Source: CAYLOC01 sp964385195
Lineage (GTDB): Bacteria > Actinomycetota > Actinomycetes > Propionibacteriales > Nocardioidaceae
DNA: 13,827 bases
Direction: 5' to 3'
Assembly: GCA_964385195.1 (NCBI GenBank)
Contig: CAYLOC010000068.1
Location: forward strand, 1 to 13,827
The position numbers and the translations under genes were made by a program. The first letter of the stretch is position 1. Every line of letters starts with the position of its first letter. Shown here in pieces: positions 1 to 7,492 of this stretch. The notes under the pieces are model-generated. The model did not search any database. It worked only from the letters and a program-made list of their open reading frames with translations, and had not been told where the DNA came from.

Positions 1-327
1 CCGGCGCCCACGCGGGAGGCGATCAAGACCGGCAAGTTCGACGCGGTCGTGTTCACCTCCTCCTCCACGGTTCGCAACCTGGTCGGGATCGCCGGCAAGC
101 CGCACGCCACCACCGTGATCGCCGCGATCGGGCCGCACACCGCGAAAACGTGCGAGGAGCACGGCCTGCGGGTCGACGTGGTCGCCCCCAAGCCCTCGGT
201 CGAGCTGCTGGCGGAGTCGCTGGCCGACTACGGCGCGAGCCGAAGACTGTCGTTGATCGACGCCGGCCAACCGGTCACCAAGCCCTCCGAGCGCCGCCCG
301 GTGTCCCGCCGCAAGTCCGGACGCTAG
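1..327 (+). CDS. hemD: Uroporphyrinogen-III synthase, C-terminal part (gene enters from left edge)
   Basis: The frame is open from base 1 and ends at TAG (325-327), giving the last 108 residues. The visible part contains VVFTSSSTVRNL, followed by a strand-helix pattern ending in IAAIGPHTAK; this is the typical second domain of HemD (xFTSxxxV and xxxGxxTA motifs). HemD closes hydroxymethylbilane to uroporphyrinogen III in the cytoplasm. In many actinobacteria this domain is fused behind a CobA/SUMT methyltransferase domain, and whether that is so here lies outside the window. The C-terminus is a basic Arg/Lys/Pro/Ser tail (last ~20 residues), probably disordered. hemB follows after 9 bp, and the family call is supported by that neighbour as well as by the motifs. 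Confidence 0.88.
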   Translation, partial: PAPTREAIKTGKFDAVVFTSSSTVRNLVGIAGKPHATTVIAAIGPHTAKTCEEHGLRVDVVAPKPSVELLAESLADYGASRRLSLIDAGQPVTKPSERRPVSRRKSGR

Positions 328-332
328 GAGGG
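326..332 (+). promoter_or_regulatory. Shine-Dalgarno of hemB overlapping the hemD stop
   Basis: AGGAGGG begins inside the TAG stop codon of hemD and lies 4 bases before the GTG at 337. It is close to a perfect anti-16S match and decides the hemB start. The overlap suggests hemB translation is coupled to termination on hemD. Confidence 0.7.
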
Positions 333-336
333 TGCG

Positions 337-1314
337 GTGACCTTCCCCGCGTCGCGCCCCCGCCGACTGCGCTCCACTCCCGCCGTACGCCGGCTGGTGC
401 GCGAGACGACCGTGGAACCCCGGCAACTGGTGCTGCCGATGTTCGTGGCCGAGGGGGCGCGCGAGCCGGTGCCGATCCGTAGCATGCCCGGCGTCGTCCA
501 GCACACCCGGGACAGTCTCCGCAAGGCAGTGCATGCAGCGGCCGAGGTGGGCGTGGGCGGGGTGATGCTGTTCGGCGTACCCCGCGACAAGGACGCGGTC
601 GGCAGCGGCGCGACCGCCCCCGACGGGATCCTCAACACCGCGATCGCCGACGTGTACGACGAGGTCGGCGCGGACACCGTCGTCATGGCCGACCTGTGCC
701 TGGACGAGTTCACCGATCACGGCCACTGTGGCGTACTCGCCGACGACGGGACCGTGGACAACGACGCCACGCTGGAGCGGTACGCCGACATGGCGGTGGC
801 ACAGGCACGGGCGGGGGTGCACCTGGTCGGGCCGAGCGGGATGATGGACGGCCAGGTGGCCAGGATCCGCACGGCGCTCGACACCGAGGGATACACCGAC
901 GTCGGCATCCTCGCCTACGCCGCCAAGTACGCCTCGGCGTTCTACGGGCCGTTCCGGGAGGCGGTCGCCTCCAGCCTGACCGGGGACCGACGTACCTACC
1001 AGCAGGACCCCGCCAACGCCCGGGAGGCGATGCGGGAGGTCCGGATGGATCGTGAAGAAGGCGCCGACATCGTGATGGTCAAACCGGCGCTGGGCTACCT
1101 CGACGTACTCGCGGAGGCTGCCGCGACCAGCGACGTGCCCGTCGCGGCGTACAACGTCTCCGGTGAGTACGCCATGGTGGAGTCCGCGGCAGCGGCCGGC
1201 TACGTCGACCGGACGGCCACGGTGCTGGAGACCCTGACCGCCATCCGCCGGGCGGGTGCGGACATCGTGTTGACCTACTGGGCCACCGAGGCAGCAAGGT
1301 GGCTCTCCGCGTGA
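337..1314 (+). CDS. hemB: Delta-aminolevulinic acid dehydratase (porphobilinogen synthase)
   Basis: This 325-residue protein has the family's normal length. HemB condenses two 5-aminolevulinate molecules into porphobilinogen in the cytoplasm. Both active-site lysines are visible: K197 in AKYASAFYGPFREA and K249, the Schiff-base lysine, in IVMVKPALGYLD. The metal-binding loop reads ADLCLDEFTDHGHCG (about residues 119-132), with C121, D123 and C131. Compared with the three-cysteine zinc loop of E. coli or human enzymes (DxCxCx..HGHCG), the middle cysteine is aspartate. YNVSGEYAM near residue 270 is also typical. The GTG start is fixed by a strong ribosome site 4 bases upstream. The stop overlaps the likely hemL start (GTGA), so the two are probably translationally coupled. 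Confidence 0.97.
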   Translation: MTFPASRPRRLRSTPAVRRLVRETTVEPRQLVLPMFVAEGAREPVPIRSMPGVVQHTRDSLRKAVHAAAEVGVGGVMLFGVPRDKDAVGSGATAPDGILNTAIADVYDEVGADTVVMADLCLDEFTDHGHCGVLADDGTVDNDATLERYADMAVAQARAGVHLVGPSGMMDGQVARIRTALDTEGYTDVGILAYAAKYASAFYGPFREAVASSLTGDRRTYQQDPANAREAMREVRMDREEGADIVMVKPALGYLDVLAEAAATSDVPVAAYNVSGEYAMVESAAAAGYVDRTATVLETLTAIRRAGADIVLTYWATEAARWLSA

Positions 1315-2663
1315 ACCAGCCGCCACCGAGCGGGTCCGCCGCGCTCTACGCCCGGGCCCGCGCCGTCATCCCCGGAGGAGTGAACTCACCGGTCCGCGCG
1401 TTCGGTGCGGTCGGCGGCACCCCCCGTTTCATCGAGCGTGCCTCCGGTCCCTACCTGTACGACGTCGACGGCAACCGCTACGTCGACCTGGTGGGCTCCT
1501 GGGGACCGATGCTCCTCGGCCACGCCCATCCGGAGGTACTCGACGCGGTGCAGCGCACCGTGGCCCACGGCACCTCCTTCGGGACCCCGTCGGTGCCCGA
1601 GGTCGAGCTCGCCGAGGAGATCGTGGACCGTACCCCGGTGGAGGCGCTGCGCATGGTGTCCTCGGGCACCGAGGCCACCATGTCCGCGATCCGGCTGGCC
1701 AGGGGCGCCACCGGACGAGACCTGGTGGTGAAGTTCGCCGGCTGCTACCACGGCCACGTCGACTCCCTCCTGGCATCGGCCGGATCCGGCGTCGCGACGT
1801 TCGCGCTGCCGGGCACCCCAGGAGTGCCGGACGGATCGACCGCCTCCACCCTGGTGCTGCCCTACAACGACCTCGACGCGGTCACGGCTGCCTTCGCCGA
1901 GCACGGCGACGCGATCGCGTGTGTGATCACCGAGGCCGCCGCGGGGAACATGGGCGTGGTCCCGCCCGAGCCGGGCTTCAACGCGGCGCTCGCACGGTTG
2001 TGCGCCGACCACGGCGCGTTGTTCGTCAGCGACGAGGTGATGACCGGGTTCCGGGTCAGCCGCCGTGGCCAGTGGGGACTCGACGGAGCCGTCGAGGGCT
2101 GGGAGCCGGACCTGATGACGTTCGGCAAGGTCATGGGAGGCGGATTCCCCGCCGCCGCGTTCGGCGGTCGCGCCGACCTGATGGCGCAGCTGGCGCCGGA
2201 CGGACCCGTCTACCACGCAGGGACCTTGTCGGGGAACCCCGTGGCCGCCACCGCCGGGTTGACCACGCTGCGGCTGGCGACCGAGGACGTCTACGCCGGT
2301 GTGGACGCGACTGCCGCGACGCTGCGCGGCCTCGTCGACGACGCGCTCGACGCCGCCGGCGTACCGCACTTCACCCAGACCAACCTGCGACAGGGTGGCG
2401 GGAACCTCTTCAGCGTCTTCTTCGTGCCCGAGAGCGAGCCAGTCCACAACTTCGAGGACGCGAGCCGGCAGGAACTGCACCGGTATGCCGCCTTCTTCCA
2501 CTCCATGCTGGACGCGGGCGTGCACCTGCCGCCGAGCGCGTTCGAGGCGTGGTTCGTCTCCGCCGCCCACGACGAGGCAGCCATGGACAGGATCGCTGCC
2601 GCCCTGCCCACCGCGGCGCGGGCAGCGGCGGCCGCCGTACGACCTGAGGAAGGTGGAGAATGA
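1311..2663 (+). CDS. hemL: Glutamate-1-semialdehyde 2,1-aminomutase
   Basis: HemL is a PLP-dependent class III aminotransferase-fold enzyme that moves the amino group of glutamate-1-semialdehyde to give 5-aminolevulinate, the substrate of the adjacent hemB. From the GTG at 1311 it has 450 residues. Visible motifs are the entry VIPGGVNSPVRAF, the PLP phosphate loop MVSSGTEATMSAIRLARG, FAGCYHGHVDSLL, the PLP-nitrogen aspartate in LFVSDEVMTGFR, and the Schiff-base lysine K273 in LMTFGKVMGGGFPAAAFGG, then HAGTLSGNPVA. I prefer GTG 1311 over the in-frame GTG 1299 because AAGGTGG (1296-1302) is then a ribosome site 8 bases upstream, and the start overlaps the hemB stop by 4 bases; using 1299 would add 4 residues. 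The last 30 residues are Ala-rich. HemL implies the C5 (glutamyl-tRNA) route to heme. Confidence 0.97.
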   Translation: MNQPPPSGSAALYARARAVIPGGVNSPVRAFGAVGGTPRFIERASGPYLYDVDGNRYVDLVGSWGPMLLGHAHPEVLDAVQRTVAHGTSFGTPSVPEVELAEEIVDRTPVEALRMVSSGTEATMSAIRLARGATGRDLVVKFAGCYHGHVDSLLASAGSGVATFALPGTPGVPDGSTASTLVLPYNDLDAVTAAFAEHGDAIACVITEAAAGNMGVVPPEPGFNAALARLCADHGALFVSDEVMTGFRVSRRGQWGLDGAVEGWEPDLMTFGKVMGGGFPAAAFGGRADLMAQLAPDGPVYHAGTLSGNPVAATAGLTTLRLATEDVYAGVDATAATLRGLVDDALDAAGVPHFTQTNLRQGGGNLFSVFFVPESEPVHNFEDASRQELHRYAAFFHSMLDAGVHLPPSAFEAWFVSAAHDEAAMDRIAAALPTAARAAAAAVRPEEGGE

Positions 2664-3322
2664 CCGACGGTGACCCGGTGACCTCGGTGCACCTGCTACG
2701 GCACGGCGAGGTCCACAACCCCGCCGGGATCCTCTACGGACGCCTCCCCGACTTCCACCTCAGCGACCTCGGTGTCCGGATGGCCGAGCGGGTGGCCAAG
2801 GCCGTGGCCGACCGGGACATCACCCACGTGGCCGCCTCCCCACTGGAACGTGCGCAGGAGACGGCGGCGCCGATCGCCGACGTGCTCGGCCTTCCGGTCG
2901 CCACCGATGAGCGGCTCCTGGAGGCGGAGAACGTGTTCGAGGGCCGACCGTTCGGGCCCGGTGACGGCGCGTTGCGCCGCCCCAGCACCTGGCGATACCT
3001 GTACAACCCGTTCCGTCCGTCCTGGGGCGAGCCCTACCGGCAGATCGTGGTCCGCATGCTCGCCGCCATGCACGACGCGCGCGCCGCCGCCGACGGTCAC
3101 GAGGCGCTGCTGGTGTCCCACCAACTCCCGATCTGGACGGTCCGCTCGTTCGTGGAGGGCAGACGGCTCTACCACGACCCACGCCGCCGGACCTGCACGC
3201 TGGCGAGCTTGACCACGTTCACCTACCGCGGCGATGAGATCATCGCGGTCGGGTACTCCGAGCCGGTGGCGGACCTCATCCCCGCCGACGACGCATCGAA
3301 GACGTTCTCCGCGGGAGCCTGA
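2660..3322 (+). CDS. Histidine phosphatase superfamily (phosphoglycerate-mutase-like) protein, substrate unknown
   Basis: This is a 220-residue cytoplasmic protein of the histidine phosphatase superfamily. The catalytic RHG motif is at residues 14-16 (HLLRHGEV, phosphohistidine H15). It is followed by ASPLERAQETA (substrate-phosphate arginine), the acidic segment LLEAENVFEG (E88, E90) and the second active-site histidine H154 in LVSHQLPIW, where the usual SHG is SHQ. A distinctive central stretch, STWRYLYNPFRPSWGEPY, separates it from true phosphoglycerate mutases. The ATG overlaps the hemL stop (ATGA) and GGTGGAG precedes it. A homologous gene lies between hemL and the thioredoxin gene in M. 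tuberculosis (Rv0525), so the position is conserved, but I know of no proven substrate. A link to heme or cytochrome c biogenesis is inference from context only. Confidence 0.88.
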   Translation: MTDGDPVTSVHLLRHGEVHNPAGILYGRLPDFHLSDLGVRMAERVAKAVADRDITHVAASPLERAQETAAPIADVLGLPVATDERLLEAENVFEGRPFGPGDGALRRPSTWRYLYNPFRPSWGEPYRQIVVRMLAAMHDARAAADGHEALLVSHQLPIWTVRSFVEGRRLYHDPRRRTCTLASLTTFTYRGDEIIAVGYSEPVADLIPADDASKTFSAGA

Positions 3323-3327
3323 TCGGC

Positions 3328-3900
3328 GTGCCGTCCCGCCTGCGTCCACTGGCCGCCGTCGTGGTGGCGGCGCTGCTGGCGCTGCTGACGGCGTGCTCCG
3401 GCGGCAGTGCGTCCACCGGGGCCAAGGGGTACGTCGCCGGGGACGGCTCGATCACGGTCTTCCCCGTCGCGGACCGCGAGCCGGCTCCGGTGCTGGAGGG
3501 GGAGTCGCTGCGGGGGAAGCACCTGGACCTCGCCGACCACCGCGGCCGGGTCGTGGTGATCAACGTGTGGGCCTCCTGGTGCGGTCCGTGCCGGGCCGAG
3601 GCGCCGGACCTGGCCAAGGCCGCGCACCGACTCTCCGGGGCGGTCTTCTTCGGCATCAACTCCCGAGACCTGCGGTCCAACGCCAAGGCGTTCGTGCGCG
3701 CGAAGAACGTGCCCTACCCCAGCCTGTACGACCCGGCCGGTCGCGTGGTGCTGAAGTTCTATGACACCGTCAACGTCAAGTCCTTGCCGTTCACGATCGT
3801 GCTGGACCGCAAGGGCCGGATCGCTGCGGCGATCTCGGGGAAGACCACGACCCTGACCCTGGAAGACGTGGTTCACCAGATCCAGCGCGAGGAGCGTTGA
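3328..3900 (+). CDS. TlpA/ResA-family thiol-disulfide oxidoreductase lipoprotein
   Basis: The protein has 190 residues. It starts with a lipoprotein signal: basic MPSRLR, a hydrophobic run, and lipobox LLTAC with C23 as the lipidated cysteine, so it should be anchored outside the membrane. A thioredoxin-fold domain of the AhpC-TSA/redoxin type follows from about residue 50. The redox motif is WCGPC with C85 and C88, and the cis-proline is P154 in SLPFTIVLDRKGRI. In System II cytochrome c maturation such a protein keeps the CXXCH cysteines of apocytochrome c reduced, receiving electrons from CcdA, which is encoded immediately downstream. The start is GTG, with GGGAG 10 bases upstream and 5 bp after the phosphatase stop. 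It is likely a ResA/CcsX equivalent; the exact substrate is inferred. Confidence 0.93.
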   Translation: MPSRLRPLAAVVVAALLALLTACSGGSASTGAKGYVAGDGSITVFPVADREPAPVLEGESLRGKHLDLADHRGRVVVINVWASWCGPCRAEAPDLAKAAHRLSGAVFFGINSRDLRSNAKAFVRAKNVPYPSLYDPAGRVVLKFYDTVNVKSLPFTIVLDRKGRIAAAISGKTTTLTLEDVVHQIQREER

Positions 3901-3902
3901 CC

Positions 3903-4685
3903 ATGCCGGTGGTGGCGCTGGCGTCGGTCGGCTCGTGGTTCCACGACACCGCGCTCACCGGCTCCATGATGCTGGCGATCCCGGTCGCGCTGGCCGCCGG
4001 CCTGGTGTCGTTCTTCTCACCCTGCGTGCTGCCGCTGCTGCCCGGCTACATGTCCTACGTCACCGGGCTGTCCGGCGCCGACATCGTCACCCGGGGCAGC
4101 TCCGGTGTCCGGGGCCGGATGCTCGCCGGGACACTGCTGTTCATCCTCGGGTTCTCCTTCGTTTTCGTCGCGGTGGGCGGGGCCTTCGGACAGATCGGGT
4201 ACTACCTGCTCAACTACCAGGAGGCCTTCACCAAGGCACTCGGGGTGGTCACGATCGTGCTCGGCCTGGTGTTCGCCGGCGTCCTGCCCTGGCTGCAGCG
4301 CGAGGTCCGGGTCCACCGGGTGCCCGCGGTCGGGCTGGCAGCAGCCCCGCTGCTGGGAATCCTGTTCGGGCTGGGCTGGACCCCCTGCATCGGTCCGACT
4401 CTCTCGGCGGTGCTCACGCTGTCCGCCCGCGGCGGTGACGCGTCCCGGGGCGCGTTCCTGGCGTTCGTGTACTGCCTCGGCCTGGGCATCCCGTTCATCA
4501 TCGCCGCGGTCGCGTTCCGCAAGATGATGGGTGCCGTGACATGGGTCCGGATGCACCAGACCTGGGTGATGCGAGTCGGTGGTGCGATGCTGGTAGCGGT
4601 CGGCGTGTTGCTGGTCACGGGGGTCTGGGGGTCATGGATCGCGTGGTTGCAAGTGGAGGTGGGCGCTGTTGAGACCCCCATCTGA
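3903..4685 (+). CDS. ccdA: Cytochrome c biogenesis protein CcdA (transmembrane thiol reductant carrier)
   Basis: From ATG 3903 the protein has 260 residues with six predicted membrane segments at about 22-42, 73-93, 110-130, 144-172, 183-205 and 223-245. The two conserved redox cysteines sit in the duplicated CcdA/DsbD motifs: C41 in FFSPCVLPLLPGYMSYVTG and C162 in GWTPCIGPTLSAVL. CcdA carries reducing power from cytoplasmic thioredoxin across the membrane to the TlpA-like protein encoded just upstream. A TTG at 3897 overlapping the tlpA stop (TTGA) is a possible alternative, but GAGGAG (3889-3894) lies 8 bases from the ATG and only 2 from the TTG, so ATG is preferred. The 3' end overlaps resB by 17 bp. 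Confidence 0.95.
   Translation: MPVVALASVGSWFHDTALTGSMMLAIPVALAAGLVSFFSPCVLPLLPGYMSYVTGLSGADIVTRGSSGVRGRMLAGTLLFILGFSFVFVAVGGAFGQIGYYLLNYQEAFTKALGVVTIVLGLVFAGVLPWLQREVRVHRVPAVGLAAAPLLGILFGLGWTPCIGPTLSAVLTLSARGGDASRGAFLAFVYCLGLGIPFIIAAVAFRKMMGAVTWVRMHQTWVMRVGGAMLVAVGVLLVTGVWGSWIAWLQVEVGAVETPI
4655..4660 (+). promoter_or_regulatory. Shine-Dalgarno deciding the TTG start of resB, inside ccdA
   Basis: GGAGGT lies within the ccdA coding sequence, 8 bases before the TTG at 4669. No in-frame ATG or GTG lies closer to a comparable site, so this motif is the main argument for a TTG start of resB and for coupling to ccdA translation. Confidence 0.6.
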
Positions 4686-6291
4686 GCAGGTCAGGACCGC
4701 GACCCGGCCACGCCCCCGCAGGCGTGACCGGGGGCCCGCGCCCGCTCTCGGCCCGGTCGCCTTCGCGCGATGGATCTGGCGCCAGCTCACGTCGATGCGG
4801 ACCGCACTCATCCTGCTGTTCCTCCTCGCCGTCGCAGCGATCCCGGGCTCGTTGATCCCGCAGACGCGGGTGGACCCCGGAGCGGTGTTCAACTTCAAGC
4901 AGAACCACCCGTCGCTGGCTCCGGTGTTCGAGCAGCTGCAGATGTTCAGCGTCTACACCTCCATCTGGTTCAGCGCGATCTACCTGCTGTTGATGGTCTC
5001 GCTGGTGGGGTGCTTCGTTCCCCGGATCCGCACCTACGCCAAGGGAGTGCGGAACCGGCCACCCAAGGCCCCGCGGAACCTCAGCCGTCTCCCGGCGTAC
5101 GCCACCTGGAGCAGCACGGAGTCGTCGGAGGAGGCAGTATCGCGAGCGCGGGAGGTGCTGCGCCGCAGCCGTCACCGCATCGAGATCTACCAGCGCGACG
5201 GCGAGACCGTCGTCAGTGCCGAGCGCGGCTACCTGCGGGAAGCGGGCAACCTCGTCTTCCACGTCGCCATCCTCGTGATCCTCGTCGGGTTCGCGGTCAG
5301 CAGCCTGTTCGGCTTCAAAGGCGGTGTGGCGGTGGTGGCGGGAAGCGGGTTCTCCAACACCTTGACCCAGTACGACCAGTTCACCCCCGGAGGCTGGTAC
5401 AACGCGGACAACCTCAAGCCGTTCAGCTTCACCGTGGACGACTTCCACGTGCGGTACAAGCAGACCGGCCGCGGAGCCGGAACCCCGTTGAACTTCGACG
5501 CGGACCTGACCGTACGGCGAAGCCCGGACGCGAAGCCGTATCACTATGACCTCCGGGTGAACCATCCGTTGGAGATCGGCAGCACCGGTGTGTTCCTTGT
5601 CGGCCACGGCTATGCGCCGCACATCACCGTGCGTGACGCCACCGGGAAGGTGGCCTTCTCCGGGCCGGTCGTGTTCATCCCGCAGGACTCGTCGTTCACC
5701 TCGTTCGGGGTCGTGAAGGCGCCGGACGCCCAGCCGAAGTCCCTCGGCTTTGAGGGCTACTTCTTCCCGACCGCGCGCATGACTCCCCAGGGACAGCCGT
5801 ACTCCTCGTTCCCCGCCCCCCGGAACCCGATCCTGTCGATGATCGGGTACTCCGGCACCCTCGGCGTCGAGTCCGGCGTACCGCAGTCGGTGTATGTCCT
5901 GGACAAGGACAACATGAAGATGATCAAGCGCGCCGACGGCAAACCGAAGATGCTGCTGATGCAACCCGGGCAGACGGTGCAGTTGGGCAAGGGCAAGGGC
6001 TCCATCACCTTCGACGGCCTCAAGCACTACGTCAAGCTGCAGATCAACCGCCAACCCGGCAAGGTGATCCCGCTCGTCGGTGTGCTGGTGGCGATCGCCG
6101 GGCTGCTGGCGTCACTGTTCATCCGGCCACGGCGGACCTGGGTGCGGGTGCGCGAACAGGAGGGGCGTACCGTGGTGGAAGTTGCGGCGCTGGACCGGGT
6201 TTCTGGAGGTGACCCGGCGGCGCACATCGACCGGATCGCGGGGCAAATCGGCCCACCGGACCGGCACGCAGGTGACGAGGAGCAGCAGTGA
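4669..6291 (+). CDS. resB: Cytochrome c biogenesis protein ResB (Ccs1 family)
   Basis: The protein has 540 residues. It shows a basic, Pro/Arg-rich cytoplasmic N-terminus (1-30), membrane segments at about 43-63 (AAIPGSLIPQ at its end), 98-118 and 195-216, a large outside-facing domain of roughly 250 residues, and a final membrane segment at about 466-487. Motifs such as SLIPQ, VGCFVPRI and the GYLREAGNLVFHVAILVIL block are typical of actinobacterial ResB. ResB works with CcsB/ResC as the System II heme-delivery and cytochrome c synthase complex, attaching heme covalently to CXXCH motifs on the outer face. The start is TTG and overlaps ccdA by 17 bp; the stop overlaps ccsB by 4 bp (GTGA). Tight packing argues for stoichiometric expression of the complex. 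Confidence 0.95.
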   Translation: MRPPSEQVRTATRPRPRRRDRGPAPALGPVAFARWIWRQLTSMRTALILLFLLAVAAIPGSLIPQTRVDPGAVFNFKQNHPSLAPVFEQLQMFSVYTSIWFSAIYLLLMVSLVGCFVPRIRTYAKGVRNRPPKAPRNLSRLPAYATWSSTESSEEAVSRAREVLRRSRHRIEIYQRDGETVVSAERGYLREAGNLVFHVAILVILVGFAVSSLFGFKGGVAVVAGSGFSNTLTQYDQFTPGGWYNADNLKPFSFTVDDFHVRYKQTGRGAGTPLNFDADLTVRRSPDAKPYHYDLRVNHPLEIGSTGVFLVGHGYAPHITVRDATGKVAFSGPVVFIPQDSSFTSFGVVKAPDAQPKSLGFEGYFFPTARMTPQGQPYSSFPAPRNPILSMIGYSGTLGVESGVPQSVYVLDKDNMKMIKRADGKPKMLLMQPGQTVQLGKGKGSITFDGLKHYVKLQINRQPGKVIPLVGVLVAIAGLLASLFIRPRRTWVRVREQEGRTVVEVAALDRVSGGDPAAHIDRIAGQIGPPDRHAGDEEQQ

Positions 6292-7322
6292 CCCAGACGC
6301 TTTCTGAACTCAGCAACAACGCGGTCGCCTCGGCGACGATCGTCTTCACCTTGGCGCTGTTCGCCCACATCTTCGAGTGGGCGATGGCCCGTCAGCTGCC
6401 GGCCGCGGCAGTGGTGTCCGCTGGCCGGCGGACGCGCCACCACGAGCTCGTCGCCGCCGGCGCAGGCAGTGCGACGGTCCCCGACGCAGGGCACGCTGGT
6501 CGGCAGCTCGGCGGGACGGGCGCGGTTCCCGACGTCGACCCGGACGAGGTGGAGCGCAGCGACCGGTTCGGACGGATCGGGCTGGCCCTGACCATCCTGG
6601 GCGGATTGGTGCTGTGCGCGGGCGTCATCCTGCGTGGGCTCGCCGCCGGCCGGGTGCCCTGGGGGAACATGTACGAGTTCACCATCACCTGCTCGCTCGC
6701 GATCACGGCGGCCTACGTCGTCCTGGTCACCCGGTACAAGGTCCGCTGGCTGGGGCTCCTCGTGAGCGGGCTGCTGGCGCTGGTGCTGGGAATCGCCGTC
6801 CTGGTGCTGTACGAGCCGCTGACCCCGCTGGTCCCGGCGCTGCACTCGTACTGGCTGATGATCCACGTCTCCTCCGCTGCTGTGGCCGGCGGTGCTTTCA
6901 GCATCGGTGCGCTGGCATCAGTGCTGTTCCTCATCCGGCGCCGGATGGAGGCGAAGGCGCTGGCCTCCGGTGCGGACGAGCCGCGGACCGGCTTGTGGTG
7001 GCGGATGCCGTCGGCGGAGGGAATCGACCGGATCGCCTACCGGGTGCACGCATTCGCGTTCCCGGTGTGGACCTTTGCCGTTCTCTGCGGAGCGATCTGG
7101 GCCCAGTACGCCTGGGGAAGGTTCTGGGGCTGGGACCCCAAGGAGGTCTGGGCGTTCATCACCTGGGTCGCCTATGCGGCGTATCTGCACGCGCGCGCCA
7201 CCGCCGGTTGGCACGGGAAGGCGGCCGCCTACGTTGCGCTGCTCGGCTACGCCACGTTCCTCTTCAACTTCGTCGGCATCAACCTGTTCGGGTCCGGTCT
7301 GCACTCCTACGCCGGTATGTAG
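6288..7322 (+). CDS. ccsB: c-type cytochrome biogenesis protein CcsB (ResC/CcsA family heme handler)
   Basis: The protein has 344 residues and about eight membrane segments. The signature is the tryptophan-rich WWD domain WGRFWGWDPKEVW (276-288; W280, W282, D283), which presents heme to apocytochrome c. Histidines suited to heme ligation include H193 (YWLMIHVSS), H254 and the C-terminal H339 (GLHSYAG); which ones act here is inferred from the family. Residues about 36-95, between the first and second membrane segments, form a hydrophilic, Ala/Gly-rich, probably variable loop. The start is GTG overlapping the resB stop, with GAGGAG (6277-6282) 5 bases upstream. It is the last gene of the + strand operon, and the next gene faces it, so transcription should end in the following spacer. 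Confidence 0.96.
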   Translation: MTQTLSELSNNAVASATIVFTLALFAHIFEWAMARQLPAAAVVSAGRRTRHHELVAAGAGSATVPDAGHAGRQLGGTGAVPDVDPDEVERSDRFGRIGLALTILGGLVLCAGVILRGLAAGRVPWGNMYEFTITCSLAITAAYVVLVTRYKVRWLGLLVSGLLALVLGIAVLVLYEPLTPLVPALHSYWLMIHVSSAAVAGGAFSIGALASVLFLIRRRMEAKALASGADEPRTGLWWRMPSAEGIDRIAYRVHAFAFPVWTFAVLCGAIWAQYAWGRFWGWDPKEVWAFITWVAYAAYLHARATAGWHGKAAAYVALLGYATFLFNFVGINLFGSGLHSYAGM

Positions 7323-7342
7323 CCGGGAACGCCAACTCCCGG
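7323..7342 (+). terminator. Short hairpin directly after the ccsB stop
   Basis: CCGGGA (7323-7328) pairs with TCCCGG (7337-7342) around an 8-base loop, beginning at the base after the ccsB stop. There is no T-run after it, so it is at best a weak or transcript-stabilising element. Confidence 0.3.
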
Positions 7343-7392
7343 GGATCCCTCACCAACAACTGGTCAAAAACGGCAACGAGAAGCGTCTCCGG

Positions 7393-7425
7393 GTTGCCGG
7401 TTGTGACCCGTTACTGACCGGTAAC
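7393..7425. terminator. Hairpin in convergent spacer, candidate bidirectional terminator
   Basis: GTTGCCGGT (7393-7401) pairs with ACCGGTAAC (7417-7425) over 9 bp with one G-T wobble. The loop can itself pair GTGA (7403-7406) with TTAC (7411-7414), which extends the stem. The element lies between the ends of ccsB (+) and the small membrane protein gene (-), where a shared terminator is expected. No T-tract follows on either side; hairpin-only terminators have been proposed in actinobacteria, so the assignment stays tentative. I see nothing else in the spacer 7323-7492. Confidence 0.4.
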
Positions 7426-7492
7426 ACGCCCAGGAGCAGACTCCGCGCGGTACCCGGTTCGCAGTCCCGACGACATGGGTGGGCGGGACCGC

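Noticed and set aside
1386..2570. Antisense open frame of 394 codons opposite hemL
   Set aside because: The composition is Gly/Val/Arg/His/Gln-biased without a domain, and it lies fully inside a gene with clear PLP motifs.
4615..6054. Antisense open frame of 479 codons opposite resB
   Set aside because: It is a shadow frame, rich in Arg, His, Glu and Asp, with no membrane segments or motifs, opposite a well-supported ResB.
7323..7492. Possible small RNA or riboswitch in the ccsB/PLDc_N spacer
   Set aside because: Apart from the two hairpins no known motif or promoter was seen, and the spacer lies after genes on both strands, not before one.
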